DNA from: Massilia oculi
GTDB taxonomy: Bacteria > Pseudomonadota > Gammaproteobacteria > Burkholderiales > Burkholderiaceae_D
Direction: 5' to 3'
DNA: 64,000 nt
Assembly (NCBI RefSeq): GCF_003143515.1
Contig: NZ_CP029343.1
Location: 558,001 to 622,000, forward strand
The translations under genes were made by a program, and so were the position numbers. A model generated the notes under the pieces. It worked only from the letters and a program-made list of their open reading frames with translations. It made no database searches and was not told the origin of the DNA. Below, piece after piece: positions 8,477-17,064 of the stretch. Numbering within the stretch: the first letter of the stretch is position 1; each line of letters opens with the position of its first letter.

Positions 8477-9460
8477 ATGCCAGTCACGCTCGCCGATTTC
8501 CGTTTCGCTCCCTGCTTCGACGTCGCGGTCGCGAGCCGCGTCGGTTGCGGCCCGTCCACCCGCGCCGAGAACCAGGACAATTTCGTCGTCATCGATTTCG
8601 ACGGCCGCGCCTGCCGCCTGCAGGACCAGCAGCCCTTCCCTGTCACTGTGGACGGCTGGCCGGCCGGGCATGGCCGGCTGGCGGTGCTGGACGGCATGGG
8701 CGGCCATGGCCATGGCCGCGAAGCGGCCGAAGCGCTTGCGGCGGCCTTGCTGGCGATGCCGGCCTGCGCCACATTGGAAGAACTGAGCGGGCGGCTGGAC
8801 GCGATCCACGCCGGCCTGCAGGCGCGCTTCGCCCACGGCGCCAGCGGCGCCGGGCGGCCCGGCACCACGCTGACCCTGCTCGAATTGCCGGCGAGCGGCG
8901 CGCCGCTGCTGTACCACGTGGGCGATTCGCGCCTGTATGAACTCGATGCGGCGCACGCCACGTCCCTCACAGTCGACCACGTGCCGGCCACCGTGGCCGC
9001 CCTCGCCGGCCGCCTCGACGAAGCCCACTGGTGGCGCCAGGTGCACGGACGCCATGCGCCGCAGATCGCCCAGGCTTTCATCCTTGGCAACGCCTTCGCC
9101 GATCCGACGCGCCTGTCCGATCCGCTGTTCGCCCTGAGCCCGGATAACCTGCCCTGCTGGCTCGCCCACCTGGCCGACCGCCGCGCGCTACCCCTGCGGC
9201 CCGGCGCGGCCTACCTGCTGGCCACCGACGGCTTCTGGTCCTGCGCCCAGCCGGACGGTTTCGTCGCCGGCTGGCCGGCCCAGATGCAGGGCGATCCGGA
9301 TGCGGTGACCCTGGTCGAGCGCCTGTTTGGCCTGCTGGAAAACGATCCGCCGGCCGGACTGCAGCCCGACAACCTGACCGCCCTGGTCGTGCGCCCACTG
9401 GCCCGCCACGCGGACGAAACCGTCCTGCCGGTGGAAGCCCCGGCCAAAGCCACCAACTGA
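8477..9460 (+). CDS. PP2C-like Ser/Thr protein phosphatase
   Basis: A 327-residue protein of the PPM/PP2C superfamily. Conserved metal-binding motifs are visible: ENQDNFVVID (motif 1, about residue 33), AVLDGMGGHGHGREAA (motif 2, about 73), GTTLTLLEL (about 132), HVGDSRLYEL (about 148), LLATDGFWS (about 250) and a final DNLTALVV (about 300). The acidic metal ligands appear intact, so it should be an active Mn/Mg-dependent phosphatase. A TTG two codons upstream (8471) is an alternative start. It precedes the FHA gene on the same strand and faces the kinase gene; it probably removes phosphate that the kinase at 11598-13861 adds. Confidence 0.88.
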   Translation: MPVTLADFRFAPCFDVAVASRVGCGPSTRAENQDNFVVIDFDGRACRLQDQQPFPVTVDGWPAGHGRLAVLDGMGGHGHGREAAEALAAALLAMPACATLEELSGRLDAIHAGLQARFAHGASGAGRPGTTLTLLELPASGAPLLYHVGDSRLYELDAAHATSLTVDHVPATVAALAGRLDEAHWWRQVHGRHAPQIAQAFILGNAFADPTRLSDPLFALSPDNLPCWLAHLADRRALPLRPGAAYLLATDGFWSCAQPDGFVAGWPAQMQGDPDAVTLVERLFGLLENDPPAGLQPDNLTALVVRPLARHADETVLPVEAPAKATN

Positions 9461-9576
9461 TCTAATGCTTTTAGAAAATAATGTTGTTAATCAACGAACT
9501 TGGTGCGCCGTGCGGTTCAAAAACAGCGTAAGCTTGCAATATTGATTTCGACCATTACTTGACTTGTCGCCCTGAC

Positions 9577-11145
9577 ATGAACCGCTGCCGCAATCCCGAG
9601 CATCCGCACTGCACCGTCTGGGTCCTGCCCGGCGACGCCCTGTGCGCGCACGGGCATGCCCAGCCCGAGGTCCAGGCCGCGCTGCAGCCTTCCCCGCCGC
9701 CGGCAGCCACCGCGCCGGCCGTCGGCCTGCCGTCGAGTTTCGACGCCATCACCGCCCTGCGCAGCCGGCGCCCGACCGACATCGGGCCGGCGCCGACGCT
9801 CCCCCGGACCAACCTGCAACGCCCCCAGCTGCACATCAGCGGTTTCGACCCGCGCGCCGCCGGCGGCCGCCAGGCGATCCGACTCGAGCTGCGCGGCATG
9901 CCGATGGATTGCGCGCCCGAGGTGCGCATGCTGGTGCGCTCGGCGCTGCGCCTGCACGGCGGCGAAAGCTATGCGTTCCAGCGCACCTCGCGCGGCGACT
10001 GGCGCCCCCTGTTCCTCGAGTTTTCCTCGCGCGGCCTGGAACACGGCCAGTACCGCATCGAGATCGAGCTGCACAGCCATCATCGCCAGGCCCCGGAATC
10101 GAATCGCACCTGGACCTGCTCGCCCGTCATCCTGGTGCCGCGCCAGGACGCCAGCCTGGGCGAGATCCACCAGACCTTCCTCGCCACCCACAAGAACGTG
10201 CGCGTGACGGCCGACGACGCCGGCATCGCCCGCATGAATGCCACCGGCGGCGCTCTCGGCGGCGGACGGATCGATATCGACGTCAATGCCCGCAATGCCT
10301 CGATCGCCCAGCTGAACCTGGACGGCGGCGGCGGCAGGATCGACCTCGGCATGTCGACCATCGCCTGGGACGAAGACCTGATCGAGATCGACATCCCGGT
10401 CGAGGCCGCGCAGCATCCCTGTCCCGTGACTGGCGCCTGCCTGGTGCACGCCGAGGCCGACTCGGCCACCCAGCGCCACGTGCGCCTGTTCGCGCTCGAC
10501 GAGTGCGTGCTGGGCCGCTTCGAGAGCATCGCGCCCGAGGCCGACCTGCTGCTGGCCCACCACGGCGAAACCGGCGCCGAGATTGGCGGCCTGACCCGCC
10601 GACTGTCGGGACGACACGCCGTCATCCGCCGCAGCCGGCATGGCTTCGAGATCGAGGACGTGTCGCGCTATGGCCTGCTGCTGGACGGCGTCTGGCCCGG
10701 CAAGCACATGCCGGTGCAGCTGCGGCTCGGCATGCGGATCGAATTGACGGCCAGCATCAAGGGCATCGTCACGCTCGAGGTGACGGCCCTGATGGCGCAC
10801 GCGGTCGTGCTGCACCGCCTCGACGCCGGCGCGCGCGCCGAATGCTTCTACCTGATGGCGCCGGACTGCCTGCCCGCTCCCAACCGGCCCCAGCAAGCGT
10901 CCAGCATGCCGCGCGCCGCGGCGCTGCCGATGCTGTTCCATCGCGACGGCGGCTTCTGGCAGCGCGACCGCGACAGTGGCCGCGAGACCCCGCTGGCGCC
11001 GCAGGCCCGGCTGGACCGCCTGCAGCAGGCGGGCCTGGGCATGGCGGCGCGCTTCGTGGCGCAGGCTTATCCAGAGGCGCATGGCGGCCACCGCGGCGGC
11101 GGCGAACGCCACCACCACGCTCTCACGATCGCACTCGACGCCTGA
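9577..11145 (+). CDS. FHA domain protein with N-terminal Cys/His motif
   Basis: A 522-residue protein starting at ATG 9577. The N-terminus has MNRCRNPEHPHC then PGDALCAHGH, a short Cys/His pattern like a zinc ribbon. The middle (about 70-300) is an unfamiliar beta-rich region. From about residue 310 an FHA domain is seen: ECVLGRFESIAPEADLLL, GGLTRRLSGRHAVIRRSR (the phosphothreonine loop with SGRHA) and FEIEDVSRYGLLLDG. FHA domains read phosphothreonine marks. It lies between the PP2C gene and the kinase cluster and is a likely reader or substrate of that kinase. The C-terminal 100 residues have no recognised domain. Confidence 0.8.
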   Translation: MNRCRNPEHPHCTVWVLPGDALCAHGHAQPEVQAALQPSPPPAATAPAVGLPSSFDAITALRSRRPTDIGPAPTLPRTNLQRPQLHISGFDPRAAGGRQAIRLELRGMPMDCAPEVRMLVRSALRLHGGESYAFQRTSRGDWRPLFLEFSSRGLEHGQYRIEIELHSHHRQAPESNRTWTCSPVILVPRQDASLGEIHQTFLATHKNVRVTADDAGIARMNATGGALGGGRIDIDVNARNASIAQLNLDGGGGRIDLGMSTIAWDEDLIEIDIPVEAAQHPCPVTGACLVHAEADSATQRHVRLFALDECVLGRFESIAPEADLLLAHHGETGAEIGGLTRRLSGRHAVIRRSRHGFEIEDVSRYGLLLDGVWPGKHMPVQLRLGMRIELTASIKGIVTLEVTALMAHAVVLHRLDAGARAECFYLMAPDCLPAPNRPQQASSMPRAAALPMLFHRDGGFWQRDRDSGRETPLAPQARLDRLQQAGLGMAARFVAQAYPEAHGGHRGGGERHHHALTIALDA

Positions 11146-11166
11146 CGCCGCCTGTCAGGCGAGCGC

Positions 11167-11277
11167 TCAGCCGTGCGGCGGGATCAGGATCAGGAAGACC
11201 AGCGCCGCGCCGGCCAATAGTGCGGCCTGCAGGGCGAACACGATCGCCGGTGCCCGCAGATGTTCAGGAATCTTCAT
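11167..11277 (-). CDS. 36-residue single-pass membrane peptide
   Basis: A small gene: ATG 11277, stop 11167-11169. It encodes MKIPEHLRAPAIVFALQAA followed by a continuous hydrophobic helix (LLAGAALVFLILIPPHG). A strong Shine-Dalgarno sequence GGGAGGTG lies at 11282-11289, four bases before the start, which makes translation likely. One membrane helix with a short cytoplasmic N-terminus is predicted. Small membrane peptides often modulate a larger membrane complex; the partner is unknown. It lies downstream of the pirin remnant, at the far end of the kinase cluster. Confidence 0.55.
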   Translation of the reverse strand: MKIPEHLRAPAIVFALQAALLAGAALVFLILIPPHG

Positions 11278-11367
11278 GGTTCACCTCCCGTATGCAATGA
11301 GCCCACGTTGGTGAGGCCAGCTTACGCCTGCCCGCAACCCGCCCGCGCCAGTTAGCCGCGCGGCAAG

Positions 11368-11568
11368 TCAGTCGTGGCGCCAGGCCGACGGCAAAGGCGG
11401 CAGCGGAATGCGTTCAGTTTCTCCGGGCAGCGCGACGAAGCGGTCCGCTTCCCAGTTGTGCGCCGCCTGCTCGATGCGCTCACGGCTGGCCGAGACGAAA
11501 TTCCAGAAGATGAAGCGCTTGCCGTCCAGCGGCGGGCCGCCGATCACGACGAAGCGCGCTCCTGGTCG
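11368..11568 (-). pseudogene. C-terminal remnant of a pirin family gene
   Basis: About 66 residues in one frame match the end of pirin (quercetinase-like cupin) proteins: [19 protein letters not shown], then [17 protein letters not shown] and the terminal [12 protein letters not shown]. The N-terminal three quarters are missing; the frame upstream of 11568 is the antisense or shifted reading of the kinase-FGE gene. No start or Shine-Dalgarno site precedes it. This is best read as a decayed gene cut off when the neighbouring cluster was joined to it. A complete pirin is at 31817-32686. The fragment could be read by read-through from the kinase gene, which ends 29 bases upstream. Confidence 0.75.
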
Positions 11569-11597
11569 AAAAGGCCGTGCTTGACTGCACACCGGAG

Positions 11598-13861
11598 TTA
11601 CAACTCGCGCACCACCCGAAAGCCGACGATATCGTTCGACAGCACGGCCGAGAAGCCGTTGCGCAGCGCCGAGCGCAGGTAACGCGGGTTGTACAGCCAT
11701 GAACCGCCGCGCAGGATGCGCCGCACCTGGTCGCCGCCCAGTTCCCAGGCGCTGCCGTCGCCTGGCGCGCCCTCGTAGTTGTCGTGCACCACGTCCTGCA
11801 CCCATTCCCAGACGTTGCCATGCATATCGTGCAGGCCCCAGGCATTCGGCTGGAAGATGTCGGCCGGCGTGGTGCCGTGCCGGAACTCGCCGCGCGGCCC
11901 GCCGTTATAGGTGAAGCTGCCGTCGAAATTGGCGTGCAGGGTCGTAATGGTGTCGCCCACATTGAACGCGGTCCTGCTGCCGGCGCGGCAGGCGTATTCC
12001 CATTCGGCCTCGCTCGGCAGGCGGTAGCGCTTGCCCGTGGCCGCGCTCAGCCAGGCCACGTACTGCTGCGCGTCGAACCAGGTCACGCCCACCACCGGAT
12101 GCATATCGGTCTGCGGGAAACCGGGGGATTCCCAATCGACCTCGCCATGCTGTTCCCAGCCGCTCGCCCGCACGAAGGCGCGCCACTCGCCAACCGTCAC
12201 CGGATAGCGGCCCATGGCAAAGGGGCGTTCGATGCCGACCCAGTGCTGCGGCGTCTCGCGCGCGATCCAGTTCTTTTGCGAGCCGGCCGCCATCGCGATG
12301 CGGCGTTCGTGCTCGGGCGAGCCCATCTCGAAACGGCCGGCCTGGATCAGGACCAGGGCCGGACCGTTGCCGCTGCCGTCGGTGAACGGGTCGTGCAGGA
12401 TGGCGCCGGGGTCGACGGCCGGCACCGATGGCGCCGGAGCGGTTGGGGCCGGAGCCGCCTGCCCGACCACCCGCGCCGCTTCTTCCTCGCGCGCCTTCTT
12501 CTGCTCCGCGAGATACGCGGCGGCGGCCTTGGCCTGGGCAGCCTTGCGTGCCGCTTCTTCCTTGGCCGCCTGCGCCTTCGCCACTTCTTCGTCGCGCTTG
12601 GCCAGCAACTGCTGGCGCAGCGAGTCCTTGCGCGCCAGGCGCGCCTCCTCGGCCGCAGCCCGTTCGCGCCGCTGCTGTTCGCGCAACTGGATGCGACGCT
12701 GCTCGTCGAGCCGTGCCTGGGCCGCCGCCGCGGCTTCAGCCTCCACCTTGCGGCGTGCAGCCAGCTCGCGCGCTTCCTTCTCTGCTTCGACCCGGCGCGC
12801 CGCCTCCTGCGCGGCCAGTTCCTCGGCCGATGGGCCGGCCGCGGCGCGGATCGCGTCCAGCAGCGCATGCACCGTGGCCGGCCGCTGCGCCGGGTCGGAT
12901 GCGAAGCCGGCGCGCAGCACTTCCCACTGGCGCGCGCCGAGCGTCTCGGGCACCTGTCCCCCGGTGCGCCGGGCAGCACGCCGGTGAGCAGCTGGTGGAT
13001 CATCACCGCCACCGCGTACACGTCGAGCGTCGGCTCCGGCACCCGGCCTTCGAGCGCCGCCTCGGGCGCGCGGTAGCCGGCGGTGCCGGACGTCGCCGGC
13101 GCGTCGAGCGGCGACATGGCGCCGCTGGCGCGGGCGCGCGCGGCGATGCCGAAGTCGAGCAATTTCACTTCGCCCTTGCGGGTGACGAACACATTGCCCG
13201 GCTTGATGTCGCGGTGGACCAGGCGGTGCTTGCCCCAGGCGTAGTCGAGGGCATCGGCCACCGGGTCGAGCAGCGCCAGCACGCGGTCCAGGGGCAGGCG
13301 CGACTCGCGCGCCAGCACGGCGTCGAGGTCCTCGCCTTCCAGGTACTCCATGATGATGAAGTAGCTGGACGTGGCCGGATCCTGGGCCCATTCGTAGACG
13401 CGCACGATGTGCTCGTGCGCCAGACGCCGCGCGCGCGTGGCCTCCTGGATCAGGAGCTTGGCGTGGCTCGCCGCCTGGGTCAGGTGCGGGGGCAGGATCT
13501 TGAGCGCCACCTGGGCGCTGTGCCCCAGTTCGGCGTGGGTGGCAAGGTCGGTCGCCTGCCACACCTGGCCCATGCCGCCGTGGGCGATCAGGCGCTCCAG
13601 CCGGTAGCGGCGGGTTTGCGGGCCGATTTCCTGGCCGGCCATCAGGCCGATCTCGGTGCCGGGACGCGCCATGGGTACGCCGGGCTCGGGGTAGATTTCC
13701 GTGCCGGGCGCCTGAGGTTCGGCCCCGGCGCCGGCGCGCTCGGCCGGCGTATAGGCCGCGTCCAGGATCGCGTTCTTGCGCAGGTCGAACTCCTGACGGC
13801 TCAGCAAGCCGTCTTCGTGCAGCGCGCGTAGTTCGCGGATCTTGTCGATGGCAGTCTGCAT
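11598..13861 (-). CDS. SHOCT - Ser/Thr kinase - coiled coil - formylglycine-generating-enzyme-like fusion (apparent frameshift)
   Basis: With one base restored it encodes about 754 residues. Residues 1-32 look like a SHOCT segment ([19 protein letters not shown]). A Hanks-type kinase follows (about 80-320) with GGMGQVW (glycine loop), Lys121 in [14 protein letters not shown] with catalytic Asp218, and DFG with Asp236. A highly charged Ala/Glu/Arg helix (about 340-470) links to an FGE-sulfatase domain (about 500-754) with [33 protein letters not shown] and [12 protein letters not shown]. The frame breaks at a run of five C (12958-12962); adding one gives [10 protein letters not shown] and rejoins the frames. 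Without it the protein stops just after the kinase core. It starts 10 bases after the SPFH gene stop. Confidence 0.85.
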
Positions 13862-13871
13862 TGCTATTGAA

Positions 13872-15926
13872 TCACGCCGGCAGCGTCGCTCCGCATGCGG
13901 CGCAGAAACGGTCGTCACGTCCGGCAGGGTGGCCGTGGACGCACTGGCGCGCGCTGGCGACGCCAGTAGCCAGCGCTGCCTGCGAGGTCAGCGCCGCCTT
14001 GTTCACATCGTTCTGCATGGCCAGCAGGTCGAGCTGGTGGCGCCGGTCCTTGTCGACCTCGTGCTCGCGGCGCGCCTGTTCCGCGGCGACCCGCGCATCG
14101 GCCAGCGCCGCGTCGATCTTGCCGACGCCGGCCACGCCGGCCAGCGCCGTCAACTGGTCGCCATCCATCGAGGCATGCACGCGCGTTTTCAGGTAGTCGG
14201 CCAGCACGGCCGCATTCGGCGCCTCGCTCAGTGCCAGCTTGGCGGTATCGTCCATCGCGCCCAGGGCTTGTGCGCGCGCCATCGCCAGCCGGGCCAGTTC
14301 GAGTTCGTGGGCGCGGTCGGCCGCGCGCGCACCTTCCGCGATGCCGGCGCGGCGCTCGTCGGCCTCCAGGGTGACGTCCTGCATCCGGCGCGCGTGCGTG
14401 GCGTCGGCATCGATCGTGCGCAGCAGCTTTTCGTGCTGGGCCTGGGCGTCGGCCCGGCCGGCGCCGCGGCGCACGCTCTCGATGCGCTGGCGCGCCTGTT
14501 CGTCTTCCCATTCCTGCGCCCGTTCGGCCTCGCGCCGGCGCGCCTCGTTGGCCAGCTTCAGGGACTGGAACGTCGCCTCGTGCTCGGCGCCCTCGATGTC
14601 ACGCATTCGCCGCGCTGCTTCTTCTTCGCTTTCGCGCAGCCTTGCCAGCTCGGCGCGCTGGCGGGCCGCGTCCTCGATCTGGCGCGCCTGTTCGATCTTG
14701 TTGCGGATCTGCTGTTGCAGCAGCTGCTGGGAGAAGCGCTGCTGGGCCAGCTGGCGCGCCTGGGTGGCCTCTTGCTGGGCGCCCGCGATCTCGGCGCGCA
14801 TGCGCACGCCGGCCAGCGCCCGCAGGTGCTGCCACTCGGCCGTCTCGTCGGCACGCTGCGCGTTCTTGTGCGCCATCTCGTGGTCGAGTTCGGCCAGCAC
14901 CTCGGCCGCGCCGTTGGCCAGCGCCTGCTTGCGCGAATCCGCCTCGAGGATGCGCCCATACAGCTCGATCTGGCGCGCCCGCACGCCATGCGCGCGATCG
15001 GCGCCCTGCAGGGACAGTTCTGCGCGCGCGATGGCGTCATCCTGGCGCAGCTCGGCGCGGCGCAGCCGCAGCCGCCCTTCTTCTTCGCTGCGCTTGATGC
15101 GCTGCCATTCCTCGGCCGTGTACAGCTCGTCCAGCTGGCGGCTGTGAGCCAGTTGCACGTGTTTTTCGTCGGTCGCCAGCCACAGGCTGCCGATGCGGGC
15201 CCGGTTGGTGTCGTATTTGTCGTGGCGCAGCTCGAAGGTCTCGACCGCCGTCACCGCCAGGCCGTAACCGGCCAGGAGCGTCCTGAGGCCGCCCTGCAGG
15301 CGCTGATCGAGCTGTTCGCGCAGTTCGCCATTGGCCGCCAGCTCGCGAATCGAGCGCGCGCCGATGAACTCCAGCGCGAGCTGGCGCACCGGATGCGACA
15401 GCAGTTCGCGCAATTCGCCGGCGCCGATCGTGCCCGGCGTGGTCATGAAATGGCGGGCGAAGGCCGGCACATGCTCGATCCTGACGCTGACCGAGAAACG
15501 CAGGGCGATGTCGAGATGTTCGCAGGTGGGGATGTCGGCGAATTCGAACGGCACCGCCAGCGCGCCGGTGCGGGTGACGAGGATCTCGGCGTGCTGGTCG
15601 CGCAGCAGGTGGTTCAGGCGGGTGAAGAAGCCTTCGATCTCGTACTCGCCCTGCGGCACCTCGGTGGCTTTATCTCCTTGCAGGATGAAGCCGCGCGCCG
15701 TGGCAGGCACGCGCAGCGTCTTGACGAACAGGCCGGATAGTTCGCGCACGCCGAAGAACACGGCCAGCTCGTCGGGACCCGGCACCCAGCGGTTCTCGAC
15801 CAGCACCGGCTTGTTGCGCGGGGCGCCCAGGATCACGCCGCAGCCGGCGCAATAGCGCGCCTCGGGCGCGTTCCTGCACTCGCAGCGCGGACAACTGGCG
15901 CCTTTAACTCCGAACATCTGCAACAT
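13872..15926 (-). CDS. SPFH/band-7-like protein with zinc ribbons at both ends
   Basis: A 684-residue protein. The N-terminus has Cys12, Cys15, Cys27 and Cys30 (CPRC then CAGC), and the C-terminus has CVHGH at 662 and CAAC at 675-678, so a zinc ribbon is likely at each end. Residues about 45-235 resemble an SPFH (band 7) domain, including GEYEIEGFFTRLNHLLRD, a FEFADIPTCEHLDIALRF strand and LLAGYGLAVTAVETFEL. From about 260 to 600 the sequence is a long charged coiled coil. Such virion-core-like or flotillin-like proteins form large rings on membranes. No membrane helix is seen. It is 145 bases downstream of the S16-like gene and directly upstream of the kinase. Confidence 0.75.
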   Translation of the reverse strand: MLQMFGVKGASCPRCECRNAPEARYCAGCGVILGAPRNKPVLVENRWVPGPDELAVFFGVRELSGLFVKTLRVPATARGFILQGDKATEVPQGEYEIEGFFTRLNHLLRDQHAEILVTRTGALAVPFEFADIPTCEHLDIALRFSVSVRIEHVPAFARHFMTTPGTIGAGELRELLSHPVRQLALEFIGARSIRELAANGELREQLDQRLQGGLRTLLAGYGLAVTAVETFELRHDKYDTNRARIGSLWLATDEKHVQLAHSRQLDELYTAEEWQRIKRSEEEGRLRLRRAELRQDDAIARAELSLQGADRAHGVRARQIELYGRILEADSRKQALANGAAEVLAELDHEMAHKNAQRADETAEWQHLRALAGVRMRAEIAGAQQEATQARQLAQQRFSQQLLQQQIRNKIEQARQIEDAARQRAELARLRESEEEAARRMRDIEGAEHEATFQSLKLANEARRREAERAQEWEDEQARQRIESVRRGAGRADAQAQHEKLLRTIDADATHARRMQDVTLEADERRAGIAEGARAADRAHELELARLAMARAQALGAMDDTAKLALSEAPNAAVLADYLKTRVHASMDGDQLTALAGVAGVGKIDAALADARVAAEQARREHEVDKDRRHQLDLLAMQNDVNKAALTSQAALATGVASARQCVHGHPAGRDDRFCAACGATLPA

Positions 15927-16071
15927 ATCCGACTCCGTTCTATCCTGTACTTCTCGTCACTTCCGATTACAAACCTGCCGTCCAGCCACTGGATTCTAGC
16001 AGGGCCATGCCTCCGGCACGGATCGCTCCCGTGCGTGGGGTGCGATCCGTCAATCCCAGCCCGACGCCCAG

Positions 16072-17064
16072 TTAGATGATGCCGATCCGCTCGACGCAGG
16101 CCAGGCTCGCGCCGCGCGCGCGCAACGCTTCGCGCAATCCCTGCGGCAGGGCGGTTTCCCACTCCTTCGGCAGCAGGATGCGGTCGCCCGGGCCGGCTTC
16201 GCGCGCGATCAGCGCGCATTTCGGCGCCAGTGCCTCGACCGCCTCGACCCGTCCCGCATGCCAGGCGCTGGAGCTGCCGGTGGCGATCACCCGGCCACGC
16301 GCCAAAAATTCGCGGCCGCGCGCCATGCGGTCGGCCATCACCAGCGCCAGCTGGTAAGAGTCGCCCGAGAAGCGCGGCTCGCCGAAACGCACCGTGGTGC
16401 GCCACTGGCCCTGGCCACGGCCGTCGAAGTGGCGCGACCCGGCCAGCACCGCCGCCACCTGCGCCTGGCGCACCGCATCCACGTCCGGCACGCTGACAGG
16501 ATCGTCTTCGCCGCTCCCGGCCCTGGCCAATGGCCGCACGCTGACCTCGACCCAGCCCAGGCCGTCGTGTTCGCCGCCGCTGTGCATCGGGAACCAGGCG
16601 CGCGCGCTGGAGATCGCGGCGGCGGGATCGGGCTGGCCGTTCAGAACGCCCAGGTGCGCCAGGGCGTCGGCGCCGCCCAGCAACACGCCGTCGGGCATCC
16701 CTGCCAGCCGACGACCGTCGATCCGGCCCAGGTGCCAGGCATCGGACCAGCCGTTGGCCACGACCTCGCGCTTCGGCGCAAAGACGTCGCGCACGATACG
16801 GTCGGCCAGCACCGCCGCCAGTTCCCAATCGCGGTCGGCGTCGAGCGGCGCGCGGTCCAGGCTCAGCACCACTTGGTCGCGGCTGTCGACGCGCGGCTCG
16901 GTGTGGCGCGCCAGGCGCACCACCTGCTGAATGCGCTCGGCCACGCCGGGTGCGCCCGGCACGCTGCACTTGACGTCGGCGCGTCCGGCGCGCGGACGGC
17001 GTGTGGCGGTGATCGTCAGCATGCCGCCGTCAACGGCGATGCTGCGGCACTGGATAGCGGTCAT
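16072..17064 (-). CDS. Lon/S16-like protease-fold protein with conserved Ser-Lys pair
   Basis: A 330-residue protein without an ATPase domain. Its C-terminal half aligns by eye with the Lon proteolytic domain: GDSYQLALVMADRM places Ser236 where Lon has GPSAG, and GRVEAVEALAPKCALIAREA aligns without gaps to the Lon segment GQVLPIGGLKEKLLAAHRGG, placing Lys282 on the catalytic lysine, followed by DRILLPKEWE for VIPxEN. The Ser-Lys distance is 46 residues, close to the 43 in E. coli Lon. The N-terminal half looks like a degenerate second copy (DWELAAVLADRI, GRIDGRRLAGM) lacking the serine. It overlaps the upstream SPFH-like gene by four bases (ATGA), so the two are coupled. Function is inferred only. 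Confidence 0.55.
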   Translation of the reverse strand: MTAIQCRSIAVDGGMLTITATRRPRAGRADVKCSVPGAPGVAERIQQVVRLARHTEPRVDSRDQVVLSLDRAPLDADRDWELAAVLADRIVRDVFAPKREVVANGWSDAWHLGRIDGRRLAGMPDGVLLGGADALAHLGVLNGQPDPAAAISSARAWFPMHSGGEHDGLGWVEVSVRPLARAGSGEDDPVSVPDVDAVRQAQVAAVLAGSRHFDGRGQGQWRTTVRFGEPRFSGDSYQLALVMADRMARGREFLARGRVIATGSSSAWHAGRVEAVEALAPKCALIAREAGPGDRILLPKEWETALPQGLREALRARGASLACVERIGII

